NCBI RefSeq assembly: GCF_003264115.1
Contig: NZ_CP021912.1
Span: forward strand, 1,347,001 to 1,411,000
Direction: 5' to 3'
From: Erythrobacter sp. KY5
GTDB lineage: Bacteria; Pseudomonadota; Alphaproteobacteria; Sphingomonadales; Sphingomonadaceae
DNA: 64,000 bases
Shown here: one piece after another, positions 51,599-61,991 of the stretch
Layout: the number at the start of each line of letters is the position of its first letter
How positions within the stretch are numbered: the first letter of the stretch is position 1
The notes under the pieces: model-generated
What the model saw: only the letters and a program-made list of their open reading frames with translations
Told to the model about the DNA's origin: nothing
Database searches by the model: none
Program-made: the position numbers and the translations under genes

Positions 51599-51913
51599 AG
51601 TGTTTTCTCCTTGTGCCAAGACCAACGGGCGAGGCTGAGGGATGGTTCCATGCTGGAGTGGGTTGGTGATAAGGACCTTAGGCCATGTGAAATCTTCGGA
51701 ACTTGTGGTAAGAAGCGCTGTCCGGTCAGCATGGGCGGCACGGACTAGGGCGAATGCCTGAGTTTTGCAGGACCCTCGAACTTAGTTGTATCTTTTCAGA
51801 CCAACCGCATCCCTCGCATAAGCGGAAAACCGAGCGAGCATAGCGGCAAAGCTGATAACGGCGACAAAGCGACGGCCCCCACAAGATGAGCCCGAAGCAC
51901 AGGGAGGCTAGCC
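51599..51913. other. 315-bp region with at most one tiny gene
   Basis: Between the Cys-rich gene (minus strand) and the small plus-strand gene at 51914. It should contain the promoter for the Cys-rich gene. A 32-codon frame at 51650-51748 is listed separately. The remainder shows nothing recognisable. Confidence 0.5.
51650..51748 (+). CDS. Possible 32-residue Cys-containing peptide
   Basis: ATG at 51650 has GAGGGATGG about 8 bases upstream. The peptide (MLEWVGDKDLRPCEIFGTCGKKRC then PVSMGGTD) contains three Cys spaced 5-6 residues and no hydrophobic segment. Size and the absence of a known homolog make this weak. It is listed because the ribosome binding site and the Cys spacing are better than chance frames nearby. 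Confidence 0.3.
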   Translation: MLEWVGDKDLRPCEIFGTCGKKRCPVSMGGTD

Positions 51914-52096
51914 ATGTTTTCATGGTCCGTTGAGCTGTGCTTGGAACAATCGAAGTGGTATTGGCAATGCCGTGACGTAGCAGGCAACTTTGTTTGCCGC
52001 TCGACTCGCTTTTTCAATACGAAGGATGCTGCAATGCGGGATTTCGAGCGCCAGTTCGAAGACCATTACGCATGTATGCGTTGCCGCTTCGCTTAG
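51914..52096 (+). CDS. Small hypothetical protein (DUF1508-like flavour)
   Basis: 60 residues with a strong ribosome binding site (AGGGAGG 9 bases before ATG). The sequence KWYWQCRDVAGNFVCRSTRFFNTKDAAMRDFERQ recalls the W-R-x-NG-x(8)-S-x-F/Y-x-x-K-x-A-x-x-x-I motif of DUF1508/YegP-like half domains, but it is a single copy and I am not sure. The C terminus has CMRC. It is followed by a hairpin and then rmuC. Confidence 0.6.
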   Translation: MFSWSVELCLEQSKWYWQCRDVAGNFVCRSTRFFNTKDAAMRDFERQFEDHYACMRCRFA

Positions 52097-52100
52097 AAGA

Positions 52101-52137
52101 GCGCAGCCGGGGTAGCCTTCGGGCTACCCCAATGCGC
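52101..52137. terminator. Hairpin between the small gene and rmuC
   Basis: GGGGTAGCC (52109-52117) and GGCTACCCC (52122-52130) form a perfect 9-bp stem with TTCG loop. Outer GCGCA/TGCGC (52101-52105 and 52133-52137) extends it past a small internal loop. It ends 3 bases before the AGGAG of rmuC. It probably ends the upstream transcript or separates the two genes. Confidence 0.55.
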
Positions 52138-52148
52138 AAGGAGTCGAA

Positions 52149-53570
52149 ATGGAGCAGTCAGTTTTTCTCTCACTCGCGAGCCTTCTTGGGCTCACGGTTG
52201 GCATGGGTGTCGGCTGGTTTTTCGGATCGCGGCCCGTTGCAGACATTAAGGTACGTCTTGATGAGGCCGAAGCCGAGACCAAGGCTCTGAACGAGAAGTT
52301 TCGCAACAGCGTGACCGAGCTTGCGACCATGTCCGAACGCGCCGCGCGCGCGGATGGGCTGGCGCAAGAACTCAACAAGACGCGCGCCGAGAACGCCGAT
52401 TTCCGCGCCGAGCGCGCAGGCTTCGCCGAGCAGAAGCGACTGCTCGAGGAATCTCGCGAGAAGCTGCTCAAGGAATTCGAAAACACCGGCGCCAAGGTTC
52501 TCGAAGCTGCGCGTGAGCGGTTTTCGAGTGAGGCGAGCAAGCGGTTGGGCGAGGCGGAAGCGCAGAACAAGGAAGCGGTTGCGAACCTGCTTAAGCCGGT
52601 GAGCGAGCGGCTGCAGAAGTATGAAGATCAGGTCGGCAAACTTGAGAGCCAGCGCGCCGATGCCTTTTCGCGGCTGCACCAGCAGATCGAAGGGCTGCGC
52701 CTGTCGCAGGACGAGGTTCGCAAGGAAGCGCAGCGGCTCGGCAATTCGCTAACCAACGCTCCGAAAGCACGCGGGCGCTGGGGGGAGCGGGCCTTGCAGA
52801 ACGTCCTGGAGCAGTGCGGTCTTGCCGAACACACCGATTTCCATCTCGAGCAATCGCTGGATACCGATGAAGGGCGCCAGAGGCCTGACGCTATCGTCAA
52901 TGTGCCCGGTCAGAAAAAGCTGGTGATCGACGCCAAGGTTTCGCTCAATGCCTATCAGGCGGCGTTCGAGGCCGATGAAGAGGAAGAGCGCAAGCGGCAT
53001 CTCGACCTGCACGCGAAATCCATGCGCGGCCACGTTCAGACGCTCGGCAGCAAAGGCTATCAAAGCCAGTTTGACGACGCGCCCGATTACGTGGTGATGT
53101 TCGTGCCCGGCGAACATTTCGTGGCGGCCGCGCTCGAACATGATCCTGAGCTTTGGGACTTTGCGTTTCACAACAAGGTGCTGCTTGCGACACCGACCAA
53201 CCTCGTTGCGATTGCGCGCACGGTTGCGCAGGTCTGGCGGCAGGATAAGATGGCCGAAGAGGCGGCTGAAATCGGGCGCGCGGGGGCTGAACTCTATGAT
53301 CGCCTTGCCGTTGCAGCCGAGCACATGAAACGCGTCGGCGGGGGGCTTGAGACAGCCGTAAACAATTACAACAAGTTCGTCGGCAGCTTTGAGCGCAACG
53401 TCCTTTCGTCAGGACGCCGCCTTGCGGAAAAGGGGATCGAGATCGGCAAGCGCGAGATCGACGAGGTGCCGCTGGTCGAATCCAGCCCGCGTTACAACAA
53501 CGATGATGTTGCCAAGATCGAGGACGCAAGCGAAGCCGCGCCCGAAGAAAAACGCGACGCCGCCGAATAA
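52149..53570 (+). CDS. rmuC: DNA recombination protein RmuC homolog
   Basis: 473 residues, AAGGAG upstream. The N-terminal segment (VFLSLASLLGLTVGMGVGWFFG) is a probable membrane anchor. A long coiled coil (about 30-190) then leads to the RmuC nuclease-like domain (about 200-420) with GRWGERALQNVLEQCGL, RPDAIVNVPGQKKLVIDAKVSL and VVMFVPGEHF. The Asp and Lys of the IDAK motif are conserved in PD-(D/E)xK nucleases. RmuC suppresses inversions and helps limit mobile DNA; the exact reaction is unsettled. It abuts the convergent RNA methyltransferase gene. Confidence 0.93.
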   Translation: MEQSVFLSLASLLGLTVGMGVGWFFGSRPVADIKVRLDEAEAETKALNEKFRNSVTELATMSERAARADGLAQELNKTRAENADFRAERAGFAEQKRLLEESREKLLKEFENTGAKVLEAARERFSSEASKRLGEAEAQNKEAVANLLKPVSERLQKYEDQVGKLESQRADAFSRLHQQIEGLRLSQDEVRKEAQRLGNSLTNAPKARGRWGERALQNVLEQCGLAEHTDFHLEQSLDTDEGRQRPDAIVNVPGQKKLVIDAKVSLNAYQAAFEADEEEERKRHLDLHAKSMRGHVQTLGSKGYQSQFDDAPDYVVMFVPGEHFVAAALEHDPELWDFAFHNKVLLATPTNLVAIARTVAQVWRQDKMAEEAAEIGRAGAELYDRLAVAAEHMKRVGGGLETAVNNYNKFVGSFERNVLSSGRRLAEKGIEIGKREIDEVPLVESSPRYNNDDVAKIEDASEAAPEEKRDAAE

Positions 53571-54371
53571 TCAGCTCTCGATGTTCGCCAGAACCTCGTA
53601 AGCCAGCACCGCGCCCGCAACCGCCGCATTCAGCGAGTCCGCACGCCCGTTCATCGGCATGGTGACGCGCAGGTCGCACTCGGCCTCATACGCTTCGGGA
53701 AGACCTTGCGATTCGTTGCCGACAAGAATGAAGCAGGGCGCTTGGTATGCCGCCGCGCGATAGGGCACCGCATCGCGCAGCGAAGCCGCGACAAGCTGAC
53801 CCGGTCCGCTGCGCAGCCACGCGACGAATTCATCCCATCGCGCCTGTGCGAGCCCTTGCGTGAACACCGCGCCCATGCTGGCCCGCACCGCTTCGGCGCT
53901 AAAAGGATCGGCGCAGTCATCGATCAGGATCAACCCGCCGGCTCCTACAGCGTCGCCCGTGCGCAGCATCGTGCCCAGATTGCCCGGATCGCGCAGATCT
54001 TGTGCCACCAGCCAGATCGGGGCAGCCGCCCGGTCAAGTTGCGCAAGCGACGTCTCGAATTCGTCGAACACGCCAACCACGCTTTGGCTGTTCGACTTGC
54101 CGGTGATCTTTGACAGAATGTCCGGTGTCGTGGTGATGACTTCGCCGCCCGCAGTCTCGACCTCTCCTTCGAGCCGGTCGATCAGAGCGTGAGGAGCACG
54201 GTTTTCCGCCATCACAAGCTGTCGCGGCAGATGACCTGACACGCGCGCATCCTCAAGCAACCGCAGCCCCTCGACAAGGAACTGACCCGCACGCCGACGA
54301 TGTTTCTTGTCGCGCAGCGAGCGCAGGTACTTGACCGTCGGATTGGAAAAACCGGTGATGTGCTTGCGCAT
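53571..54371 (-). CDS. TrmH-family (SpoU) rRNA/tRNA 2'-O-methyltransferase
   Basis: 266 residues. The N-terminal substrate-binding region (SNPTVKYLRSLRDKKHRRRAGQFLVEGLRLLEDA) is the L30e-like domain of RlmB/TrmH types. The SPOUT knot motifs are present: motif 1 DPGNLGTMLRTGDAVG, motif 2 FILVGNESQGLP, motif 3 VTMPMNGRADSLNAAVAGAVLAYE. It should methylate a ribose 2'-OH in rRNA or tRNA; the position cannot be assigned. The HPr gene lies 36 bp upstream on the same strand. Confidence 0.9.
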   Translation of the reverse strand: MRKHITGFSNPTVKYLRSLRDKKHRRRAGQFLVEGLRLLEDARVSGHLPRQLVMAENRAPHALIDRLEGEVETAGGEVITTTPDILSKITGKSNSQSVVGVFDEFETSLAQLDRAAAPIWLVAQDLRDPGNLGTMLRTGDAVGAGGLILIDDCADPFSAEAVRASMGAVFTQGLAQARWDEFVAWLRSGPGQLVAASLRDAVPYRAAAYQAPCFILVGNESQGLPEAYEAECDLRVTMPMNGRADSLNAAVAGAVLAYEVLANIES

Positions 54372-54407
54372 AAGGCGCGCCTTCGTCCCGTTTACGTGCC
54401 TGTCAGC

Positions 54408-54686
54408 TTAGTCTTCGCCGAAACCGTCTTCGACCAGTGCGACGAGTTGTGCCAGCACAGCCTCAGATCCATCGCCGCCTACGATCACTTCCACCTGATC
54501 GCCCTTCGCCGCGCCCAGCATCATCAGGCCGAGGATCGAGCCGCCGGCAGCTTCGTTTCCGCCCTTGGCAACGCGCACCTGACCCGGTTCGGGAAGGGCT
54601 GAGACCGCGCCGACGAACTTCGCGCTGGCACGCGCATGCAAGCCGCGCTTGTTGACGATGGTGACGGTCTGGCGAACTTCGCTCAT
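54408..54686 (-). CDS. HPr phosphocarrier protein (PTS, Ntr-type cluster)
   Basis: 92 residues from ATG 54686; longer frames upstream would overlap the EIIA gene. Active-site His 17 is in VNKRGLHARASAKFV. The Ser-phosphorylation site (Ser 50, GGSILGLMMLGAAKGD) is also conserved, so it can be a target of HprK, whose gene is three positions upstream. It lies 7 bp after the EIIA gene. In alphaproteobacteria this set works as a regulatory relay, with no sugar permease here, and enzyme I lies elsewhere. Confidence 0.92.
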   Translation of the reverse strand: MSEVRQTVTIVNKRGLHARASAKFVGAVSALPEPGQVRVAKGGNEAAGGSILGLMMLGAAKGDQVEVIVGGDGSEAVLAQLVALVEDGFGED

Positions 54687-54693
54687 CGCAGGG

Positions 54694-55125
54694 CTATTTC
54701 CCTCCGCCTGCTGCGCGTTTGGGCGTATCGTTGCCCAGCAATTCGCTGGCGACCGTGATGTAGTTTCGCCCGGCTGTCTGTGCCGCTTCGACCGCTTCGA
54801 CCACGCCCATCGATTTGCGCGCACCAGCAAGACGGATGAGCATCGGCAGGTTGATCCCTGCAATGACTTCGACGCGTCCCGTGTCAAGCAACGAGATCGC
54901 GAGGTTCGAAGGGGTCCCGCCGAACAGATCCGTGAGGATCACAACACCCTCGCCCGCGTCGACTTTCTCGATCGCATCGGCGATTTCAGCGCGCCGTTGT
55001 TCCATGTCATCGTTCGGGCCGATGCACACGGTTTCGACGGCCTCCTGAGGACCAACGACATGTTCCATCGCTTCGACAAATTGATCGGCCAGGCGGCCGT
55101 GGGTAACCAGGATCAAACCGATCAT
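54694..55125 (-). CDS. PTS EIIA (mannose/fructose-type, regulatory)
   Basis: 143 residues. EIIA-Man fold with the phospho-His at residue 9 (LILVTHGRLADQFVEAM) and the conserved VVILTDLFGGTPSNLAI. No EIIB, EIIC or EIID partner is present, so it is probably not for sugar transport. It follows rapZ by 101 bp and precedes HPr by 7 bp, the typical alphaproteobacterial PTS-regulatory arrangement. It likely carries the phosphate from HPr to control kinase or sensor activity. Confidence 0.9.
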   Translation of the reverse strand: MIGLILVTHGRLADQFVEAMEHVVGPQEAVETVCIGPNDDMEQRRAEIADAIEKVDAGEGVVILTDLFGGTPSNLAISLLDTGRVEVIAGINLPMLIRLAGARKSMGVVEAVEAAQTAGRNYITVASELLGNDTPKRAAGGGK

Positions 55126-55226
55126 ACGTATTTCAGTCCGTTAGTATCCTTGCGGCTTATCGCGATATCGCAACATAGATCCGCTAACCCAATTACCACC
55201 ATGCGATGCAATCTTTCGAGGTCGCT

Positions 55227-56156
55227 TCAGCGCGGCTCGCCTTCGATGGCATCTGCCGCCCGCGACTTCAGATTGCGGTGCCGGACAGTGGGCGAAAACC
55301 CCGCCTTGCGCAAGCCTTCAGCCATCGCTTCTGCGGTGAAGACTGAGCGGTGTCTCCCCCCGGTACAACCGAAAGCGACATGGACATAGGCCTTGCCTTG
55401 CGCCGAATAGCGGGGGAGCAAGGTCAACAGCAGCGCTTTGATCTGTTCGAATGCCTGCGCGAATGCGGGATCGGCCTGGATATGGTCGCCAACGGGCGCA
55501 TCGAGCCCGGTTAACTCACGCAAGCCATCGATCCAGTGCGGATTATCGAGAAAGCGCATGTCGAAGACGAGGTCGGCCAAAGGTGGCATACCGCGCGCAA
55601 ATCCAAAGCTTGAGATCGTCAGGCTCGGCTCGGTCGACTGTTCGTCATTGAACAATTCGCGCACGTGACCTTGCAGGTCATTGGAGGATAATTCGGTCGT
55701 GTCCACAACCACTTCGGCCCAGCGGCGCAGCGGTTCAAGCAGCTCGCGCTCGGCTGCGATGGCCTCTTTCACGGTCCGGTCCTGCGCCATGGGATGGCGG
55801 CGGCGGGTCTCGTTATAGCGCCGCTCGATCTCGGCATCGGCGCAGTCGAGAAAGACGAAGGTCAACGCGATGTCGGACCTGTCGGCCAGCGCTTTTACGA
55901 GGTCGATAATCTCGGAAGGGACAAAACCGCGTGTGCGCGAATCGAAGCCAATCGCCAGCGGCGTGCGGCCGGTGTCCCTCCCGCTTTCGGTGTCGCCGGT
56001 AAGACGTTCGAGCATGCGGACCGGGAAATTGTCGATCGTCTCCCAGCCAAGGTCCTCAAGGACGTCGAGCGCGGTCGATTTCCCCGCACCGGAAAGGCCC
56101 GTGACAAGCAAGAGCCGCTGTTGCGATTGTGCAGGATTGGCGGGGCCGGTCGTCAT
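55227..56156 (-). CDS. rapZ: RNase adapter protein RapZ
   Basis: 309 residues. Walker A GLSGAGKST at residues 20-28, the P-loop kinase-like domain (IGFDSRTRGF, VFLDCADAEIERRYNETRRRHPM), and a C-terminal domain with VAFGCTGGRHRSVFTAEAMAEGL, the RapZ-specific GCTGGRHRSV block. In enterobacteria RapZ binds GlmZ RNA and directs RNase E. In alphaproteobacteria it also links cell-wall sugar sensing to the PTS. It lies between HprK and EIIA. Confidence 0.95.
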   Translation of the reverse strand: MTTGPANPAQSQQRLLLVTGLSGAGKSTALDVLEDLGWETIDNFPVRMLERLTGDTESGRDTGRTPLAIGFDSRTRGFVPSEIIDLVKALADRSDIALTFVFLDCADAEIERRYNETRRRHPMAQDRTVKEAIAAERELLEPLRRWAEVVVDTTELSSNDLQGHVRELFNDEQSTEPSLTISSFGFARGMPPLADLVFDMRFLDNPHWIDGLRELTGLDAPVGDHIQADPAFAQAFEQIKALLLTLLPRYSAQGKAYVHVAFGCTGGRHRSVFTAEAMAEGLRKAGFSPTVRHRNLKSRAADAIEGEPR

Positions 56157-56205
56157 AGGCCTCTAGATGCGTCTTCGCGCTTCAGAATGGAAGGGCGGGT
56201 GGCGC

Positions 56206-56634
56206 TCATTTCGCCAATCCATGCATTCTCAATGCCCATTGTGCACGCTCGGCAGGGGCGATGCTGCCGGGGTTGAAGGGTAGGCAAGGAATATCACAGC
56301 CCATGATCGTTCTTGCAGGCACGCTTTCGGGCAGTCGCTCGCTCTCCACACCAAGCGTCAGGATCAGCGACACTGGAGCGGGCTGGGCGACCGGCAATTG
56401 GACAAGACCGACACCGCGCACTTCGATGAGGCCTGCGATATTGGGCGGAACGCTGGCGATCAACTGTTCGCCAGTTCGCGTGATCGTCACACCATCGTCT
56501 CCAATGAGCAGCGCGCCTCGGCCAATCAGGGCCAGCGCGAGCGACGACTTGCCGCTCCCCGGCTCGCCTTCGATCAGGAGCGCCCGCCCGTCAATTGCGA
56601 CGGCGCTGGCCTGCATGATCAGGCTGTCGGCCAT
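56206..56634 (-). CDS. hprK: Short HPr kinase/phosphorylase (C-terminal domain only)
   Basis: 142 residues, about half the size of the Firmicutes HprK; only the catalytic C-terminal domain is present. The P-loop GEPGSGKSS at 23-31 and the VRGVGLVQLP region (about residues 72-81) are conserved. This short form is typical of alphaproteobacteria. It phosphorylates HPr at the regulatory Ser. Its ATG overlaps the chvG stop by one base (TGATG), tying it to the two-component system. Confidence 0.9.
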   Translation of the reverse strand: MADSLIMQASAVAIDGRALLIEGEPGSGKSSLALALIGRGALLIGDDGVTITRTGEQLIASVPPNIAGLIEVRGVGLVQLPVAQPAPVSLILTLGVESERLPESVPARTIMGCDIPCLPFNPGSIAPAERAQWALRMHGLAK

Positions 56635-58220
56635 CAGGCGGCTGCCGGCAGGCGCAGCCTCAGACAGGCGCCCGGTTTCCCGTCGGGCCGCGCCACTGCG
56701 CTGAGCGATCCGTCATGCGCCTCGGCGATGGTGCGTGCGATGGCGAGGCCCAGTCCGGAGTGGTTGCCGAAATCCTCTTCATCGGGGCGAACTGAATGGA
56801 ACCGCTGGAACACCTTTTCGCGCGATTCCTCAGGGATGCCCGGTCCGGAATCGCTTACGGTCAGCGTGACGCAGTTGCCGTCATTGTCGATCGCCACTTC
56901 GATCGGCGCTTCGGGAGGCGAGAAGGAGACGGCGTTATCAAGCAGGTTCTCGACCACACGTTCAAGCCGCGCACCCACCCCATCGACATTGGCCGCAAAA
57001 CCGCGCGTGTCGAGCTCGATCCGGTGGTTTTCGTTCTCTGCGCGAAACTCGCGGCTGCCGATGATGGCGCGCACCAACTGCGCAAAATCGATCCGTTCGC
57101 GTGTGGCGCGCGACATTTCAGCATCGATCCGGCTCGCATCGGAAATCTCGGTGACCAGCCTGTCGATCCGGCGCACGTCATGCGTGATGATCTGTTCAAG
57201 CTCGCGGCGCGTGTCGGCATCGGTGACCTTGGGTAGCGATTCCACCGCGCTGCGCAGACTGGCGAGGGGGTTCTTGATCTCGTGCGCGACATCTGCGGCG
57301 AAGCTGTCGACCGCATCGATCCGTTGGCGCAGGGCGAGCGTCATGTCAGAGACAGAGCGTGCAAGCTGACCAATCTCGTCGCTGCGTTCTGGCAGGCGAG
57401 GGACCTCAACATCGCGTTCTCGGCCCTGACGCACCTTTTGCGCGGCGCTGGCCAGCAATTGGAGCGGAGAGACGATTGTGCGCGCCAGGTAAAGCGACAG
57501 GAGCGCCGATGCGCCGAGAACGACAAGCACGGCAAACATCAGCGCCGAGCGTGCAGAGCGCACGCTTTCTGTTATGTCCACCGGGTTGCGCACCGTGAGC
57601 AGGGTCGCGCCTTGAAGGCCGACCGGCGCGGCGGCCGTGATTACCGGCGTGCCGTCAACCCAGTCGTAGAGGCGGATCTGGCTGAGGCCGTCCTCTCGAG
57701 CCTGCACCAGCTCGGGCCATGCATCGGCTGTCTGTGCTTCGGGTTCGACATAGTCGGTGACCGCTTCGGCGCTGACGATCGTGTCGACCGTGCGGTCGAG
57801 CCAGCGCGCGAATTGCTGTTCCCAGTTGTCATCGGTGATGTCGTTCAACTCGAAAGCGGGTTCTGCCAGCGCAAAGCTGTCAGCGGTCAAGGCACCGTCG
57901 GCATCGAACAGCCGCATGCGCATTCCCTGTTCGCGGCCAATCTGTACCAGCAGCGCCTCCTGCCGCTCGCGCGTCGCCCCGGCGAGCGCCTCAGCAGTGA
58001 TCTGCGCTTCGATACGGGCAAGCTTGAAACGCTCGTTGATGAGCTGTGTGCGGTAGGTGTCGAGATAGAAAAGCCCGCCCGAAAGCAGCGCGAGCGGAAG
58101 GATGTTCACCGCCAGAATACGCGCGGTAAGCGACAGGCGACCGGCAAGGTCTGGTCGTTCGGGCGCGCGACCGATCGCTGGCTGGGCATCACCCAGCGCT
58201 TCTCCTGCAAGTCTACCCAT
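56634..58220 (-). CDS. chvG: Sensor histidine kinase ChvG (ExoS type)
   Basis: 528 residues. Two TM segments (ILAVNILPLALLSGGLFYL and LMFAVLVVLGASALLSLYL) flank a periplasmic sensor of about 200 residues. Next are a HAMP linker, the dimerisation/phospho-acceptor motif FAADVAHEIKNPLASL (His in AHEIKNP), and the ATPase boxes (N-box NLLDNAVSF, G boxes DSGPGIPE and GLGLAIA). In related bacteria ChvG senses acidity or host signals and, through ChvI, controls envelope and metabolism. It follows chvI by 5 bp and is coupled to hprK. Confidence 0.95.
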   Translation of the reverse strand: MGRLAGEALGDAQPAIGRAPERPDLAGRLSLTARILAVNILPLALLSGGLFYLDTYRTQLINERFKLARIEAQITAEALAGATRERQEALLVQIGREQGMRMRLFDADGALTADSFALAEPAFELNDITDDNWEQQFARWLDRTVDTIVSAEAVTDYVEPEAQTADAWPELVQAREDGLSQIRLYDWVDGTPVITAAAPVGLQGATLLTVRNPVDITESVRSARSALMFAVLVVLGASALLSLYLARTIVSPLQLLASAAQKVRQGRERDVEVPRLPERSDEIGQLARSVSDMTLALRQRIDAVDSFAADVAHEIKNPLASLRSAVESLPKVTDADTRRELEQIITHDVRRIDRLVTEISDASRIDAEMSRATRERIDFAQLVRAIIGSREFRAENENHRIELDTRGFAANVDGVGARLERVVENLLDNAVSFSPPEAPIEVAIDNDGNCVTLTVSDSGPGIPEESREKVFQRFHSVRPDEEDFGNHSGLGLAIARTIAEAHDGSLSAVARPDGKPGACLRLRLPAAA

Positions 58221-58225
58221 GTCGG

Positions 58226-59014
58226 CTAGCCATCGTTGAAACTGTAGCCGGCGCCGTAAAGCGTATCGATTGCGGAAAAGCTGGAATCGACGACCCGAAA
58301 CTTGCGGCGCATGCGCTTGATGTGGCTGTCGACGGTGCGATCATCGACGAACACATCGTCGGGATAGGCGGCGTCCATCAATTGATTGCGGCTCTTGATC
58401 ACGCCGGGGCGCGAGGCGAGCGCTTCGAGGATCAGGAACTCGGTCACGGTGAGGCTCACCGGCTTGCCGTCCCAAGTCACGTGATGGCGGGCCGGGTCCA
58501 TGAAGAGCCGCCCGCGGTCGATGCTTGGGTGGACCGGATCGGGAGCGCTCGCCTCATGTCCGAGCGCACGGTCGGGTTCCGCCCGGCGCAAAATCGCCCT
58601 GATGCGGGCGGTCAGCAGACGCAAGCTGAAAGGTTTCGCGATGTAATCGTCCGCGCCCAGTTCAAGCCCTGCTTCTTCGTCGGCCTCGTCGTCCTTGCTG
58701 GTCAGGAAGATCACTGGGATAGCCTGATGCGCGCGGACCCTGCGCAAAAGCTCCATCCCGTCCATCTTCGGCATCTTGATATCGAACACGGCAAGGTCGG
58801 GCGGATTGTCTATCAATGCGCGCAAAGCGGTCTCGCCGTCTGAATAAAGGCGCGTGACAAAGCCTTCTGCCTGGAGGGCGATCGATACCGTGGTCAGGAT
58901 ATTGCGATCATCGTCGACCAGAGCGATCTCGATCGCTTCGCGCCGGGTCTCTGTGTTCGCAGACGCACCTGAGGCGACCTCTGTGCTTTGCATGTCGCTG
59001 ATTTCGCCTGCCAT
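58226..59014 (-). CDS. chvI: Response regulator ChvI (OmpR type)
   Basis: 262 residues; start at ATG 59014 with AGGAGG (13 bases) upstream. The receiver (about 30-140) has the acidic pair DDD, the phospho-Asp in [11 protein letters not shown] and the Lys in YIAKPF. The winged-helix output domain is [30 protein letters not shown] and [12 protein letters not shown]. An unusual low-complexity 28-residue lead precedes the receiver. The promoter gap (59015-59309) is shared with pckA, a known ChvI-linked gene in relatives, so direct control is plausible. Confidence 0.95.
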   Translation of the reverse strand: MAGEISDMQSTEVASGASANTETRREAIEIALVDDDRNILTTVSIALQAEGFVTRLYSDGETALRALIDNPPDLAVFDIKMPKMDGMELLRRVRAHQAIPVIFLTSKDDEADEEAGLELGADDYIAKPFSLRLLTARIRAILRRAEPDRALGHEASAPDPVHPSIDRGRLFMDPARHHVTWDGKPVSLTVTEFLILEALASRPGVIKSRNQLMDAAYPDDVFVDDRTVDSHIKRMRRKFRVVDSSFSAIDTLYGAGYSFNDG

Positions 59015-59309
59015 GATCGATTGCGCGCCTCCTTATGCGCAAGGTCAGCGGTAGCGCTTTACGACGGGCGAAACAATCGGCTTGCGTCCATGAAGTCACG
59101 GGTGCGCGACGGCTCAAAATATTGTGCAATGCAGCGAAGTTAGGCCGGTTTGACGGAGGCCGAAAGCACGGATATGCCGCCCCTGGGATCGCGGACATTC
59201 CTCCGTTCGAATCGCTTTATCAGGCTTCATTGCACAGCGCTTCGCAACGGTTGGCGGGCCCACACGAAAATTCGGACACGAAACACTTGTCGTACCAGGA
59301 GAAGATACG

Positions 59310-60926
<1,617 letters not shown>

Positions 60927-60953
60927 CCCACTGAATTCACAGTTGGAGAGGAG

Positions 60954-60989
60954 GCCCCGCCCGGTCCACAAGCCGGAGCGGGGCTTTTT
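60954..60989 (+). terminator. Intrinsic terminator of pckA
   Basis: GCCCCGC-CCGG (60954-60964) pairs with CCGG-A-GCGGGGC (60973-60984), loop of 8 nt, one bulged A, followed at once by TTTTT (60985-60989) and CTTT. This is the clearest rho-independent terminator in the window. Confidence 0.9.
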
Positions 60990-61049
60990 CTTTGAATTGC
61001 CGTGCCTTTGCTCCACACTCGCCAGCGATTCGAAATGGGGGAGATTACA

Positions 61050-61412
61050 ATGAGCGCGCTCGACAGCATTCTGAAACAGGTATCCGGTTCGCCCGACACC
61101 GTCGCCAGCCTCGCGGCGCAGGTCGGCCTTGATCCGGCACTGGTGGAAAAAGGGCTGGCCGCCCTTGGGCAAGCCCATGACGAGCCGGGCGACACCGTTG
61201 AGCACGCAGCGCAGAAAAGCCCGCTCGACACAGGCGCGCTTCAGGCCATCGTTGCGCAACTTGGCGGCGAATCTGCCCTTGGTGAAATGGCCAGCAAGGT
61301 TGAGGGCAGCGACCAGATTTCAGGTTTCGCCGCATTTCTCGACCGTGACGGCGATGGCAGCGCGATCGACGATATCGCGGGTATCGCATCAGGCCTTTTC
61401 GGTCGGAAGTAA
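61050..61412 (+). CDS. DUF937-like protein with an EF-hand-type loop
   Basis: 120 residues from ATG 61050 with GGGGGAGAT upstream. Helical N-terminal two-thirds (DSILKQVSGSPDTVASLAAQVGLDPALVEKGLAALGQA) resemble the helical repeats of the DUF937/YidB group. The C terminus has FLDRDGDGSAIDDIAGIA, an EF-hand-like DxDxDG loop that may bind Ca2+. It lies 31 bp before a DUF937 gene in the same direction, so the two are probably co-expressed relatives. Function unknown. Confidence 0.7.
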   Translation: MSALDSILKQVSGSPDTVASLAAQVGLDPALVEKGLAALGQAHDEPGDTVEHAAQKSPLDTGALQAIVAQLGGESALGEMASKVEGSDQISGFAAFLDRDGDGSAIDDIAGIASGLFGRK

Positions 61413-61442
61413 CGGGCTGTCTGCCCAAACAGGAGAATATAT

Positions 61443-61991
61443 ATGAGCCTTGCTGCAATGCTTCAGCAGACCGGAGCCATCTCCTCGATGGCGCGAGAAT
61501 TGGGTGTCGATGAGGGCACCGCCAAGACTGCGGCGGGCGCTCTGCTCCCGGCAATCGTTGCCGGCTTGGGCCGGAGCGCGACCGGCGGTACGACCACGCC
61601 TGATCCGATGGGCGGGCTGGGCGGTCTTGCAGGCGCGATCCTCGGCGGCGGCGGCGGGTCTGCGGCTGGCGGGCTTGGCGGGATGCTGGGCGGCGGACTT
61701 CTCGACGCAGTCCTGGGGTCAAGTCCGACCCCGACCGCACCGGGCAACGACATTCTCGGCAACATATTCGGCAGCAAGGATGTCAGCCGTTCGGTAGCAG
61801 GCGAAGTCGCCGCAATGACCGGCCTCGATGAAGGCCTGCTCAAGAAGATGCTTCCGATCCTGGCGATGGCGGTGGCCGGCTACATGGCGAAACAGGCAAC
61901 CGGGCAGGCACCCAGCGGCGCTGGCGGCGGATCGAGCAATCCGCTGGGCGGCATTCTCGGCTCAATCGTCGGCGGAATGATGAAGCGCTAG
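61443..61991 (+). CDS. DUF937 protein (Gly-rich)
   Basis: 182 residues. N terminus: LAAMLQQTGAISSMARELGVDEGTAKTAAGALLPAIVAGLGR, the DUF937 signature of short helices. A Gly-rich middle (LGGLAGAILGGGGGSAAGGLGGMLGGGLLDAVLG) and a C-terminal repeat of the helix motif (VAGEVAAMTGLDEGLLKKMLPILAMAVAGYMAKQ) follow. The hydrophobic Gly run could embed in a membrane or assemble into filaments. Its stop overlaps that of the convergent flavoprotein gene (CTAG at 61988-61991). Confidence 0.8.
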   Translation: MSLAAMLQQTGAISSMARELGVDEGTAKTAAGALLPAIVAGLGRSATGGTTTPDPMGGLGGLAGAILGGGGGSAAGGLGGMLGGGLLDAVLGSSPTPTAPGNDILGNIFGSKDVSRSVAGEVAAMTGLDEGLLKKMLPILAMAVAGYMAKQATGQAPSGAGGGSSNPLGGILGSIVGGMMKR

